This document shows positions 17,019 to 24,306 of a stretch of 64,000 nucleotides of DNA, in pieces. The translations under genes and the position numbers were made by a program. This DNA is from Sphingopyxis bauzanensis. Lineage in GTDB: Bacteria; Pseudomonadota; Alphaproteobacteria; Sphingomonadales; Sphingomonadaceae. Below the pieces are notes generated by a model. The model was not told the origin of the DNA, searched no databases, and saw only the letters and a list, made by a program, of their open reading frames with translations. Each line of letters opens with the position of its first letter. Within the stretch, counting starts at the first letter, position 1. The stretch covers positions 124,001-188,000 of the forward strand of contig NZ_NISK01000003.1 in NCBI RefSeq assembly GCF_002205675.1, in the 5' to 3' direction.

Positions 17019-18344
17019 ATGCGGAATTTGTGGACGGGCGCCGCGGCGCTGGCGCTGATCGTTCCGGGAGCCGCCTCCGCGGCAGCGCAGCAGTTGGGCG
17101 GCGAGGTGCAGAAGCAGATGCCGTCGCTGATGAAGATTTACGATGATCTACACGCCAACCCGGAACTCAGCTTCATGGAGGTGCGCTCGGCCGGCATCTT
17201 GGCGGCCGAGGCGCGCAAGTTGGGGTTTGAGGTGACCGAAAAGATCGGAGGCACCGGCGTCGTCGCAGTGATGAAGAACGGCCCCGGACCGGTCGTGCTG
17301 GTCCGCGCCGACATGGACGGGCTACCGGTGACCGAGCAAACCGGGCTGCCCGGCGCGTCGAAGGTGCGCGTCACGACCTCTGAAGGCGTCGAAACCGGCG
17401 TGATGCACGCGTGCGGCCACGACACGCATATGACCGCATGGGTCGGCGTCGCGCGGCTGATGGCGGCGAACAAGGCGAACTGGTCGGGGACGCTGGTGAT
17501 GATCGGCCAGCCCGCCGAAGAACGCGGCGCGGGCGCGCGCATGATGCTGGAGGACGGGCTTTATGCCCGCTTTCCCAAGCCGCAATATGCCCTCGCGTTC
17601 CACGACGCGGCGCAGTTTCCCGCCGGGGTGATCGGCTATACGCCGGGCTATGCGCTCGCCAATGTCGACAGCGTCGATATTTTGGTCAAGGGCGTCGGCG
17701 GCCACGGCGCCTATCCGCAGACGACCAAGGATCCGATCGTGCTGGCCAGCCGCATCGTGTCGACGTTGCAGACGCTGGTGTCGCGCGAGATCAGCCCGCT
17801 CGACAGCGCGGTGGTGACCGTCGGCAGCTTTCACGCCGGGGCGAAGCACAACATCATTTCGGACGAGGCGAAGCTGCAGCTGACGGTGCGCAGCTATACC
17901 GATGAGGTGCGCAATCACCTGCTCGACGGCATCGCGCGCGTCGCGAAGGGCGAGGCAATCGCGGCGGGGATTCCCGAGGACAAGATGCCGGTGGTCAGTG
18001 TGCAGAGGGACGAGTTCACTCCCTCCACATTCAACACCCCCGATTTCACCGAGGAAATGGCGGCGTATCTGAAAACCAGTTTCGGCGAAAAGCGCGTCGT
18101 GCAAGTGCCGCCGGTTATGGGCGGCGAAGATTTCGGTCGCTTTGCGCGCGACGACAAGGACATCAAAAGCCTGATCATCTGGGTCGGCGGGGTGCCGCAG
18201 GCCGAATATGACGCGGCGAAAAAGGAAGGCCGGACGCTGCCGAGCTTGCACTCGCCCTTCTGGGCGCCCGAGGCGGACAAGGTGATCGCGACGGCGACCG
18301 AGGCGCTGACGGCGATGACGATGAAGTTGATGGCGAAGAAGTAG
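17019..18344 (+). CDS. M20 family metallo-amidohydrolase, exported
   Basis: A 441-residue exported amidohydrolase of the M20D (hippurate/IAA-amino acid hydrolase) group. A signal peptide (residues 1-25, AASAAAQ) precedes the catalytic domain. Metal ligands appear in HACGHDTHM (~131), EERGAGA and the late VMGGEDFGRF region; the dimerisation domain starts around GVGGHGAYPQTTKDP. It would cleave N-acyl amino acids or short peptides in the periplasm. AGGGGA sits directly in front of the codon at 17013, so the ATG at 17019 has the better spacing. It stands alone behind a palindromic repeat and converges with the HisKA_2 kinase. Confidence 0.92.
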   Translation: MRNLWTGAAALALIVPGAASAAAQQLGGEVQKQMPSLMKIYDDLHANPELSFMEVRSAGILAAEARKLGFEVTEKIGGTGVVAVMKNGPGPVVLVRADMDGLPVTEQTGLPGASKVRVTTSEGVETGVMHACGHDTHMTAWVGVARLMAANKANWSGTLVMIGQPAEERGAGARMMLEDGLYARFPKPQYALAFHDAAQFPAGVIGYTPGYALANVDSVDILVKGVGGHGAYPQTTKDPIVLASRIVSTLQTLVSREISPLDSAVVTVGSFHAGAKHNIISDEAKLQLTVRSYTDEVRNHLLDGIARVAKGEAIAAGIPEDKMPVVSVQRDEFTPSTFNTPDFTEEMAAYLKTSFGEKRVVQVPPVMGGEDFGRFARDDKDIKSLIIWVGGVPQAEYDAAKKEGRTLPSLHSPFWAPEADKVIATATEALTAMTMKLMAKK

Positions 18345-18367
18345 GCGGCGACCGACAGCCACATCGC

Positions 18368-19444
18368 CTAAGCAGAGGGCGCCGCGTCGGCCTTTGAAAA
18401 GGAAATGACGACTTTCAGACCGTTGCCCGGTTCCGAACGGACAGCGACCTTGGCCGATGCATTCTGCTTCAACGACTGGACGATGATGGCGCCAAGTTTG
18501 CCCGGCTTCGGCCATGCGACACCCTCGGCCAGACCGACCCCGTCGTCCGCGATGGTGATATGGCAGCCGACTTCGTCGATCAGGCTGTGGAGGGTGATCG
18601 TGCCGCCGTCGCGACCGGTGAACGCATGTTTGAGTGCGTTGGTCAGCAATTCATTGACCACCAGCCCCGCCGGCATCGCAACATTGACCGAAGCTGGCCA
18701 GCTATCGAGCTTCATATCGAGTCGGACGCCGTCGGTCGCATGTGCCGCCATCACCGATGTCGCGATCTGACCCAGATAAATTCCCAGATCAATGCTGTCG
18801 TCGGCATTTTCCCGGGACAAGGTATCGTAAAGCACCGCCAAAGCGCCGATCCGGCCCGCAAGCCGATCGAAACGCTCACCGGTATCGCCGTCGGGGATGT
18901 TGCGCGCTTCGAGCCGGATCAAGGCCGTAATCATCTGCAGATTGTTTTTGACCCGATGCTGAAGCTCGCGAAGCTGGGCGTCTTTCGCCGCCAGCGCCGC
19001 CGTTTGACCGTCCCCAGCCCGTTCGTTGCCGGTGGGCGCCAGCGCGACAAGCCGATAGAGCGGCGTGCCATCGTCGTCTTCAATCGTATTCGACCAGGCA
19101 TCCACGACAATGGCGCCCGCTTCCTGCTCGATCCTGAATTCCCCAATATAATCGACATCGGCCTGAACCGCGTCGCGCAACAGTCGATCGTCGTCGACCG
19201 GAGCGGCCACGCCGGGCAGCGCCCGCCAGCTTTTTCCTTCGATTTCGGCAATGGGATGGCCGGTCAGGCGCTCGAACTCGCGGTTTGCGTAGGTGATCAG
19301 TTCCGACGGATGAAGTTCGGACACTGCGACGGCCACGGGCACATGGTCGAGAAACTGTTTGAAACGCTCATTCTCCAGTGCATCCGCCAGATTCGGCGTA
19401 TCCAGCAGTGTCTCCACCTGATCGGCATTTTCGGTTTTCATCAT
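18368..19444 (-). CDS. PAS domain HisKA_2 sensor histidine kinase
   Basis: A 358-residue soluble sensor kinase. Residues ~25-145 form a PAS domain (SELITYANREFERLTGHP); the LOV cysteine motif is absent, so it is not an obvious light sensor. The dimerisation/phosphotransfer part is the HisKA_2 type with ELQHRVKNNLQMITALIR (~175), and the HATPase part has VVNELLTNALKHAF and ADDGVGL. Such kinases in alphaproteobacteria often feed the PhyR/NepR/EcfG general stress response, but none of those genes is nearby, so it is an orphan here. The start may be 19444 or the next Met at 19441. Confidence 0.9.
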   Translation of the reverse strand: MMKTENADQVETLLDTPNLADALENERFKQFLDHVPVAVAVSELHPSELITYANREFERLTGHPIAEIEGKSWRALPGVAAPVDDDRLLRDAVQADVDYIGEFRIEQEAGAIVVDAWSNTIEDDDGTPLYRLVALAPTGNERAGDGQTAALAAKDAQLRELQHRVKNNLQMITALIRLEARNIPDGDTGERFDRLAGRIGALAVLYDTLSRENADDSIDLGIYLGQIATSVMAAHATDGVRLDMKLDSWPASVNVAMPAGLVVNELLTNALKHAFTGRDGGTITLHSLIDEVGCHITIADDGVGLAEGVAWPKPGKLGAIIVQSLKQNASAKVAVRSEPGNGLKVVISFSKADAAPSA

Positions 19445-19546
19445 ATTTCCCTGGTCGCAACGTGCTACGCGTAGCTGGTCGATGACATTCGTGCCAATTT
19501 TAACTCATGCGCCGCGGCGGACTTTTCATCGCACGAGGGAGCTCAC

Positions 19547-20563
19547 TCAAAGCGGGGGCATGTCACCTGCTGGCGGCGTTTCGATGTCCGCAGGCGCCTC
19601 GACAATAGGCGTTTCTTGATCGGGGAGAGTATCGGCCTGACGGACCGCAGGTTCGACTGGCGGAGCAGCAATGACATCGGGAATCCTGCCTTTCAGCGCA
19701 TCAATCTCGCGTTGGCGCATTTCGAGATAGAGGGTGCGCGTCTCGACATAGGGGTCGAGGCTTATTTGTTGCAGGCGCTCGATCTCGGCATCGCGTTCGA
19801 TGCGGTCGTTGAGCGCCCGGATCACCGTGGTGGGCGCCGCATAAGCGGTGCGGTTGAACGGCTTGCCGATCGCGGTCGGCAGGACCAGCATGTCGAGGCC
19901 GTTGCCGGCCATGTCGCGCAACGTCGTCGCGCCGAACAGCGGCAGGTAGAAAAAGGGACCGGGCTCGACGCCGTAAAAGCCCAATGTGTTGGCGAAACCG
20001 TTGCGCCGATACGGCAGGTTAAATGGCTTCTTTTTGGCCACGTCGAACAGGCCGCCGACGCCGAAGGTCGAGTTGATGGCAAAGCGGCCGAGCGTTTCGG
20101 CGGCCTTGCCGATCTTGAACTGCAACAGATAGTTCAGGAAATTGACCGGTTCGGTCAGGTTGCGCAGCGCATTGCCCACGCCGTCGCGGACCGGTTCGGG
20201 AACGATGCTCTGATAGCCCATCGCGATCGGGCCGACGAGCGCCTGGTCGATCGCCTGGACGGCGCGATAGGATTCGATGTTGACCGCTTGCAGCGGATCT
20301 CCCGGCGGCGCATCGCCGCGCGCCGTCACGACGATTTCGTTCGGCGACCCCGGTGCCGGGGTCGGCTGCTCGCCGCTGGATGGTTCGGGCGTGACCGGCG
20401 CGGGCGACGGGGCGGTGCCGATCGTCGGTACGACTTTTGGCGGCAGAACATCGCCCGCATAGGGCTGGGCCGTCGTCTCGGCCGGGATTTCAGGCGCCGC
20501 GTTGGTGGGAACGGGCGGTGCTTCGGACAGCAAAAGGAGTGCAGCGACGGCCGAAATGCTCAT
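19547..20563 (-). CDS. mlaA: MlaA family lipid-transport protein
   Basis: A 338-residue MlaA/VacJ protein, the outer-membrane part of the retrograde phospholipid transport (Mla) system. The family core runs from VNIESYRAVQAIDQAL (~110) through NFLNYLLQFKIGKAAETLGRFA, LPYRRNGFANTLGFYGV and FYLPLFGATTLRDMAGNG. A Pro-rich region precedes it and a Pro/Ile-rich tail follows. The usual lipobox cysteine is missing; the N-terminus is a short hydrophobic stretch (ISAVAALLLLSEAP). I start at the ATG at 20563, whose ATGA overlaps the stop of an upstream 16-codon ORF. No other mla genes are in the window. Confidence 0.88.
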   Translation of the reverse strand: MSISAVAALLLLSEAPPVPTNAAPEIPAETTAQPYAGDVLPPKVVPTIGTAPSPAPVTPEPSSGEQPTPAPGSPNEIVVTARGDAPPGDPLQAVNIESYRAVQAIDQALVGPIAMGYQSIVPEPVRDGVGNALRNLTEPVNFLNYLLQFKIGKAAETLGRFAINSTFGVGGLFDVAKKKPFNLPYRRNGFANTLGFYGVEPGPFFYLPLFGATTLRDMAGNGLDMLVLPTAIGKPFNRTAYAAPTTVIRALNDRIERDAEIERLQQISLDPYVETRTLYLEMRQREIDALKGRIPDVIAAPPVEPAVRQADTLPDQETPIVEAPADIETPPAGDMPPL

Positions 20564-20610
20564 CGGGCGCGCGGTCCGGCCAGCACGAGGTTCGTAAGCA
20601 TCGACGGCAT
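20560..20610 (-). CDS. 16-residue leader ORF overlapping the mlaA start
   Basis: MPSMLTNLVLAGPRAR, read on the minus strand. It has a perfect AGGAG (20619-20623) 8 bases before its ATG, whereas the mlaA ATG at 20563 has none; its TGA overlaps that ATG (ATGA). It could be a leader that delivers ribosomes to mlaA, or the remnant of the true mlaA N-terminus after a frameshift. Upstream on the same transcript are two overlapping hairpins (20653-20670 and 20658-20680). Confidence 0.5.
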   Translation of the reverse strand: MPSMLTNLVLAGPRAR

Positions 20611-20652
20611 ATATTTGACTCCTGACCGGGGTATCAGCCCGGAACAATGAAC

Positions 20653-20680
20653 AAAGGGCATCTGCCCTTTCGTCAGATGC
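20653..20680 (-). promoter_or_regulatory. two mutually exclusive hairpins in the mlaA leader
   Basis: AAAGGGCA (20653-20660) pairs with TGCCCTTT (20663-20670). GCATCTG (20658-20664) pairs instead with CAGATGC (20674-20680). The two stems share bases, so only one can form at a time. They lie about 40 bases ahead of the leader ORF. The structure is seen in the sequence; any regulatory role is inferred. Confidence 0.4.
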
Positions 20681-20713
20681 TGCTTAACGGGCTTTAGACG
20701 CTTGGAAACTTTT

Positions 20714-20793
20714 ATCTTTCCCCCACCAAGGGGAAAGATGGAAGAAATTGCGCCTGCGCTGCAACCTCCCCATCGCATCGCGACAGGGAGGAT
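20714..20793. repeat. decayed palindromic repeat, CCTCCCC/GGGGAGG family, copy 3
   Basis: ATCTTTCCCCC on the left and CAACCTCCCC ... GGGAGGATC on the right, shorter and more diverged than the copies at 5242-5376 and 46666-46804. It lies between mlaA and the LuxR-type gene. Confidence 0.55.
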
Positions 20794-20909
20794 CATACCA
20801 CCCGCGTCACCTCGAACTCGATCTCGGTCGCCATGCTCGCTCAGGCGTCGGTTTCGTTTTCCAAATAAATTGGGATGGACCTGCGTCCGAGGCTATGGTG
20901 AGCAAAGAC

Positions 20910-21734
20910 ATGTCCACCAATAAACCCGCTCTCGGCTTGTCCGCATGCCTCACCGATCGGGAAATGGAAATTCTGCGCCTGTTGGTCGCTGGCCATACAG
21001 TAAAGACCATTGCCGCGCGCCTCGGCCGGTCAGAAACCTCCATTAATGAGCGGTTGCGCTCTGCCCGCCGCAAAACGGGTGTCGGCAGCAGCCGCGAATT
21101 GGCGCGTCTTCTGGACATCCAGAAAAATTGTGACGAAAATATCGATCTTTTGAAACCGCACGCCACCGTGAAGGACGTGACGCATACCGCGGCCATCGGG
21201 GTTCGCGGTTCGAAAGGAATGATCGTCATGCTCATCACGCTATCCCTGGCTGCCGCCGGAGCAATGTTCGCAACGGCGCCTTCCGCCGATCAGGTCGGAA
21301 CACCGAGCGCCGTTTACAGCACGGCATCCAAGCCACTGCCGCTCGTTGGCAGCTGGTCGCTGGACGCATCGCTCATGCCGGAGAGGGAACGGCCTCAAAG
21401 GGTGACGATGACGTTCCGTGCCGTGCAGGACGGGAAATGGACGACACTCGTCGAAATCGTCGGGCCGGACGGCTCTCGCAGGCATGCCGAATCCACGGCA
21501 GCGCTTGACGGCGTCCCGGTGCCGGTCACGGGCAATATGGAATTCATCGACACCGTTGCTCTGCGTCAGCCGGCGCCGGACACATTGGTCATGACATTGG
21601 GAAAGGCCGGCGCGCGGGTGTCGACGCGCGTTTATACGGTCGCCAAGGATCAGAAATCCATGACGGAGACTATTGTCTGGTCGAACGACGATCGTCAAAA
21701 ACTGGAAACCACCCGTTTCAATCGCACGGATTGA
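20910..21734 (+). CDS. membrane-anchored LuxR-type HTH regulator
   Basis: A 274-residue protein with an unusual layout. Residues ~8-70 are a LuxR/GerE-type helix-turn-helix (LTDREMEILRLLVAGHTVKTI, then LGRSETSINERLRSARR). A linker leads to one transmembrane helix near residues 105-125 (MIVMLITLSLAAAGAMFA), and the remaining ~150 residues are predicted periplasmic (GSWSLDASLMP to NRTD). That suggests a one-component regulator sensing outside the membrane, comparable in plan to ToxR/CadC but with a different DNA-binding fold. The periplasmic domain is not recognised. Start: ATG at 20910 behind GGTGAG; an in-frame ATG at 20895 is possible. Confidence 0.8.
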   Translation: MSTNKPALGLSACLTDREMEILRLLVAGHTVKTIAARLGRSETSINERLRSARRKTGVGSSRELARLLDIQKNCDENIDLLKPHATVKDVTHTAAIGVRGSKGMIVMLITLSLAAAGAMFATAPSADQVGTPSAVYSTASKPLPLVGSWSLDASLMPERERPQRVTMTFRAVQDGKWTTLVEIVGPDGSRRHAESTAALDGVPVPVTGNMEFIDTVALRQPAPDTLVMTLGKAGARVSTRVYTVAKDQKSMTETIVWSNDDRQKLETTRFNRTD

Positions 21735-21901
21735 CCGCCGGCCGACTTCTATCGCTGGCATCGTGCGTCCCCGCATAATCCAGACGTCGTAAAGGCGCCA
21801 ATATATGCACCTCGGGACTTCGGCGCTCCAGGCTTGCCCCTGGGGCGCCCCTTGTCCCATTCCGTGCTACGGCTGCCCGGCGGCCACCCACATTATCGTC
21901 G

Positions 21902-22669
21902 TCACTCCCGCTTCAACGCAGCGAAGCTGCCGCCGCGGCCTGCGCCTTCGGTAAAGCGCTTGGCCCCCGCAGCGGCGCCCTCGAGCAAGGGGGCGGCTCC
22001 GGCGTGGGCTTCGTGCGTCAGGGCATCGGCGAGGTCGAAATCCCATTGGCGGTAGGCGCTCATGCGGTCGCTGGTCATGCACAATTGCGGAAAGGCGGCG
22101 ATCTGTTTGGCGAGCGTGATCGCGGCGGACAGCGCTTCGCCGTCGGCGACGACGCGGTCGGCGAGGCCGATGTGGTGGGCTTCGGCCGCCTCGACCGGCC
22201 GGCCGGTCAGGATCATGTCGAGCGCGCGGCCTTGGCCGACGATGCGCGGCAGGCGGACGGTGCCGCCATCGATCAGCGGCACGCCCCAGCGGCGGCAATA
22301 AACGCCGAACACTGCGCTGGCGGCAGCGACGCGCAGGTCGCACCAGAGCGCGAGTTCGAGCCCGCCCGCGACCGCATGCCCCTCGACCGCGGCGATCACC
22401 GGCTTGCCGAGCAGCATCCGCGTCGGCCCCATCGGTCCGGGGCCGTCGGGGTCGTAGCGCGAGGTGCCGACGCCTTTCAAATCGAAACCGGCGCAGAAAT
22501 GCCCGGCGCTACCGGTCAGGATCGCGACGCGGGCGTCGCTGTCGTCGGCGAAGGCGGCGAATGCGTCACGCAGCGCGGCGGCGGTGTCGGGATCGACCGC
22601 GTTGCGGCGCGTGGGGCGGTCGATGGTGACGATGGTGACGGGGCCTTCGCGGGTGATGATGACGGACAT
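21902..22669 (-). CDS. crotonase / enoyl-CoA hydratase family protein
   Basis: A 255-residue crotonase-fold enzyme acting on an acyl-CoA. The CoA-site block HFCAGFDLKG (~70) and the oxyanion-hole and first catalytic Glu region HAVAGGLELALWCDLR (~115) are present. The position of the second catalytic Glu of true hydratases (FGQPE in typical members) reads FGVYC here, so hydratase activity is not assured and an isomerase, thioesterase or other crotonase reaction is possible. The ATG at 22669 follows AGGGAGC. No beta-oxidation genes are adjacent. Confidence 0.88.
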   Translation of the reverse strand: MSVIITREGPVTIVTIDRPTRRNAVDPDTAAALRDAFAAFADDSDARVAILTGSAGHFCAGFDLKGVGTSRYDPDGPGPMGPTRMLLGKPVIAAVEGHAVAGGLELALWCDLRVAAASAVFGVYCRRWGVPLIDGGTVRLPRIVGQGRALDMILTGRPVEAAEAHHIGLADRVVADGEALSAAITLAKQIAAFPQLCMTSDRMSAYRQWDFDLADALTHEAHAGAAPLLEGAAAGAKRFTEGAGRGGSFAALKRE

Positions 22670-22749
22670 AAAAGCTCCCTGTCGCGCGGCGCGATATTTT
22701 TTGGTTAGCATGTTCGGGTGGGGTCTTGAAACGTCGATGGGGCGATCTT

Positions 22750-22917
22750 AGATCGGATTCATGCGGGCCGGGCCCCTCTGGCGTCGGCAGGATATTTCCT
22801 GCCACGTGATGTCGGACCGCATCGGGTGACACCGATGCTCTGGGCCTACCTCCCCCCTTAAACCCGGGTCCGGCATCGGCGTCACCTGCTTGATTTTCAA
22901 TCAGGAGGCCCAAGTTC
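22750..22917 (+). promoter_or_regulatory. structured leader of the DUF465-terC transcript
   Basis: The 170 bases before the DUF465 gene hold several short stems: GGCAGGA/TCCTGCC, GCATCGG/CCGATGC and TGATT/AATCA, the last just before the AGGAGG ribosome site. TerC/Alx genes are often under the manganese yybP-ykoY riboswitch, but I could not find its conserved loop sequences here. The stems are visible; any riboswitch function is inference. Confidence 0.35.
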
Positions 22918-23100
22918 ATGACGCTTAATCCCAATCTTTATCGGCTGACCCTGCTGCATCGCCAGCTGGACGAGGCGGCGCGGCGCGAGGCGCAGCGGCG
23001 CGGGGCCGATCCGTTCCGGCTGCTGCGGCTGAAAACGCTGAAGCTCGCGGTAAAGCGGCGCCTGGCGGCGCTGTCGCTGCGCCCGGCGCTCGCACGCTAA
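22918..23100 (+). CDS. DUF465 (YdcH) family small protein
   Basis: A 60-residue basic helical protein of the DUF465/YdcH family: LTLLHRQLDEAARREAQRR then LLRLKTLKLAVKRRLAAL. These proteins are tiny coiled hairpins of unknown function. Here it precedes terC by 73 bases on the same strand, so the two are probably one transcript. It has a strong ribosome site (CAGGAGGCC). Confidence 0.88.
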   Translation: MTLNPNLYRLTLLHRQLDEAARREAQRRGADPFRLLRLKTLKLAVKRRLAALSLRPALAR

Positions 23101-23173
23101 ATCCTTCTAATCAAGACCGGAAGCGTCGTCCCGCCGGGGCGGCGTCTTCTGGCGTTCACCAGGGACACACACC

Positions 23174-24160
23174 ATGGAATTTCTGTTTGCCGACTGGCTG
23201 GGTACCCCGGCCTGGTTCTGGCTGGCGTTCATCGCGCTGGTCGTCGCGCTCACGGCCTTTGACCTTGGCATATTGAACAAGGAAGACAAGGAGATGGGGA
23301 TTGGCGAGAGCCTCAAGCTCTCGGCCTTCTACATCAGTATCGCGCTGGCGTTCGGCGCCTGGGTCTGGGCCGCGAAGGGCGGCGAGGCGGGGCTGCAATA
23401 TTATACCGGCTTCTTCATCGAGAAGGCTTTGTCGATCGACAATATCTTCGTCATCTCGCTGATCTTCGCGACCTTCGCGATCCCGCCGCGCTATCAGTAT
23501 CGGGCGCTGCTCTGGGGCATTGTCGCGGTGATCGTGCTACGCGGGATCATGATTGCGGGCGGCGCGGCGCTGGTCACCGAATATGAATGGCTGCTCTATG
23601 TGTTCGCCGCATTCCTCGTGTTCACCGGCATCAAGATGCTGTTCGCGGGCGAAAAGCCGATGGACGTTGCGGGCAACCCGGTGGTCAAATGGCTGTCGCG
23701 GCACATCCCGATCACAGGCGAGCTGCACGGCGAGAAATTCTTTGTCCGGGTGCCCGATAGCAAGACCGGCAAGCTGGTGCTGGCGGCGACGCCGTTGTTC
23801 CTGGCGCTGGTGGTGATCAACCTCGCCGACCTAGTGTTCGCGGTCGACAGCGTGCCGGCGATCTTTGCGATCACCACCGATACGTTCATCGTCTATACGT
23901 CGAACATCATGGCGATCCTGGGCCTGCGCGCGCTCTATTTCGCGCTGTCGGCGATGGTGCACCGCTTCCATTACCTCAAATATGCGCTCGCGCTGGTGCT
24001 GGTGTTCATCGGGTCGAAGATATTCGTCGCCGATTTCATCCTCGGCGGCGACAAATTCCCGCCGTTGATCAGCCTGGGTGTGACGGTTGGGTTGATCGCG
24101 GGCGGCATCATCTGGTCGCTGGTCAAGACGCGCGACGAGGAGGCTGCGCTGCCGCAATGA
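23174..24160 (+). CDS. TerC family integral membrane protein
   Basis: A 328-residue TerC/Alx-type protein with about nine membrane helices. The two family signatures carrying acidic residues in the membrane are clear: EKALSIDNIFVISLIF (~85) and NLADLVFAVDSVPAIFA (~225). Relatives (Alx, MeeF/MeeY) are implicated in Mn2+ export or metallation of exported enzymes; the tellurite link of the name is historical. It follows the DUF465 gene and ends at a 15-bp hairpin. No tellurite-resistance genes are nearby. Confidence 0.93.
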   Translation: MEFLFADWLGTPAWFWLAFIALVVALTAFDLGILNKEDKEMGIGESLKLSAFYISIALAFGAWVWAAKGGEAGLQYYTGFFIEKALSIDNIFVISLIFATFAIPPRYQYRALLWGIVAVIVLRGIMIAGGAALVTEYEWLLYVFAAFLVFTGIKMLFAGEKPMDVAGNPVVKWLSRHIPITGELHGEKFFVRVPDSKTGKLVLAATPLFLALVVINLADLVFAVDSVPAIFAITTDTFIVYTSNIMAILGLRALYFALSAMVHRFHYLKYALALVLVFIGSKIFVADFILGGDKFPPLISLGVTVGLIAGGIIWSLVKTRDEEAALPQ

Positions 24161-24163
24161 AAA

Positions 24164-24197
24164 TGTCCGTCGGAGGCCTTGCGGCTTCCGACGGACA
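24164..24197 (+). terminator. hairpin terminator after terC
   Basis: A 15-bp stem (24164-24178 with 24183-24197, one G-T pair) with a TTGC tetraloop, starting 3 bases after the terC stop. It lacks a clear T-run (GGCTTTCC follows), so it may act as a transcript-end stabiliser rather than a full intrinsic terminator. Confidence 0.65.
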
Positions 24198-24265
24198 GGC
24201 TTTCCTCCCCAGGAAAGCAGTGGAGGCGCGGGGGCTGGGTCGCTAGCCCCCGCACCAAGCAGGGT

Positions 24266-24297
24266 GGCGCGAGCGGGTGCAACGGGCCGCTCGCGCC
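24266..24297 (-). terminator. hairpin after aceA
   Basis: Perfect 11-bp stem (GGCGCGAGCGG, 24266-24276, with 24287-24297) just beyond the aceA stop on the minus strand, without a T-run. A second stem (GCGGGGGCT, 24228-24236, with 24245-24253) lies between it and the terC hairpin, so three hairpins separate these convergent genes. Confidence 0.6.
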
Positions 24298-24306
24298 GAA
24301 CTCGTA

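Noticed and set aside
16904-17146. Short frames starting MSSEVETRLG inside the palindromic repeats (also near 39516)
   Set aside because: They are translations of the repeat arms; the same peptide pattern appears at several repeat copies and has no ribosome site.
22750-22917. yybP-ykoY manganese riboswitch in front of DUF465-terC
   Set aside because: I looked on both strands for the conserved GGGGAGUA and CGUCA-type loops and found no convincing match; kept only as an unassigned structured leader.
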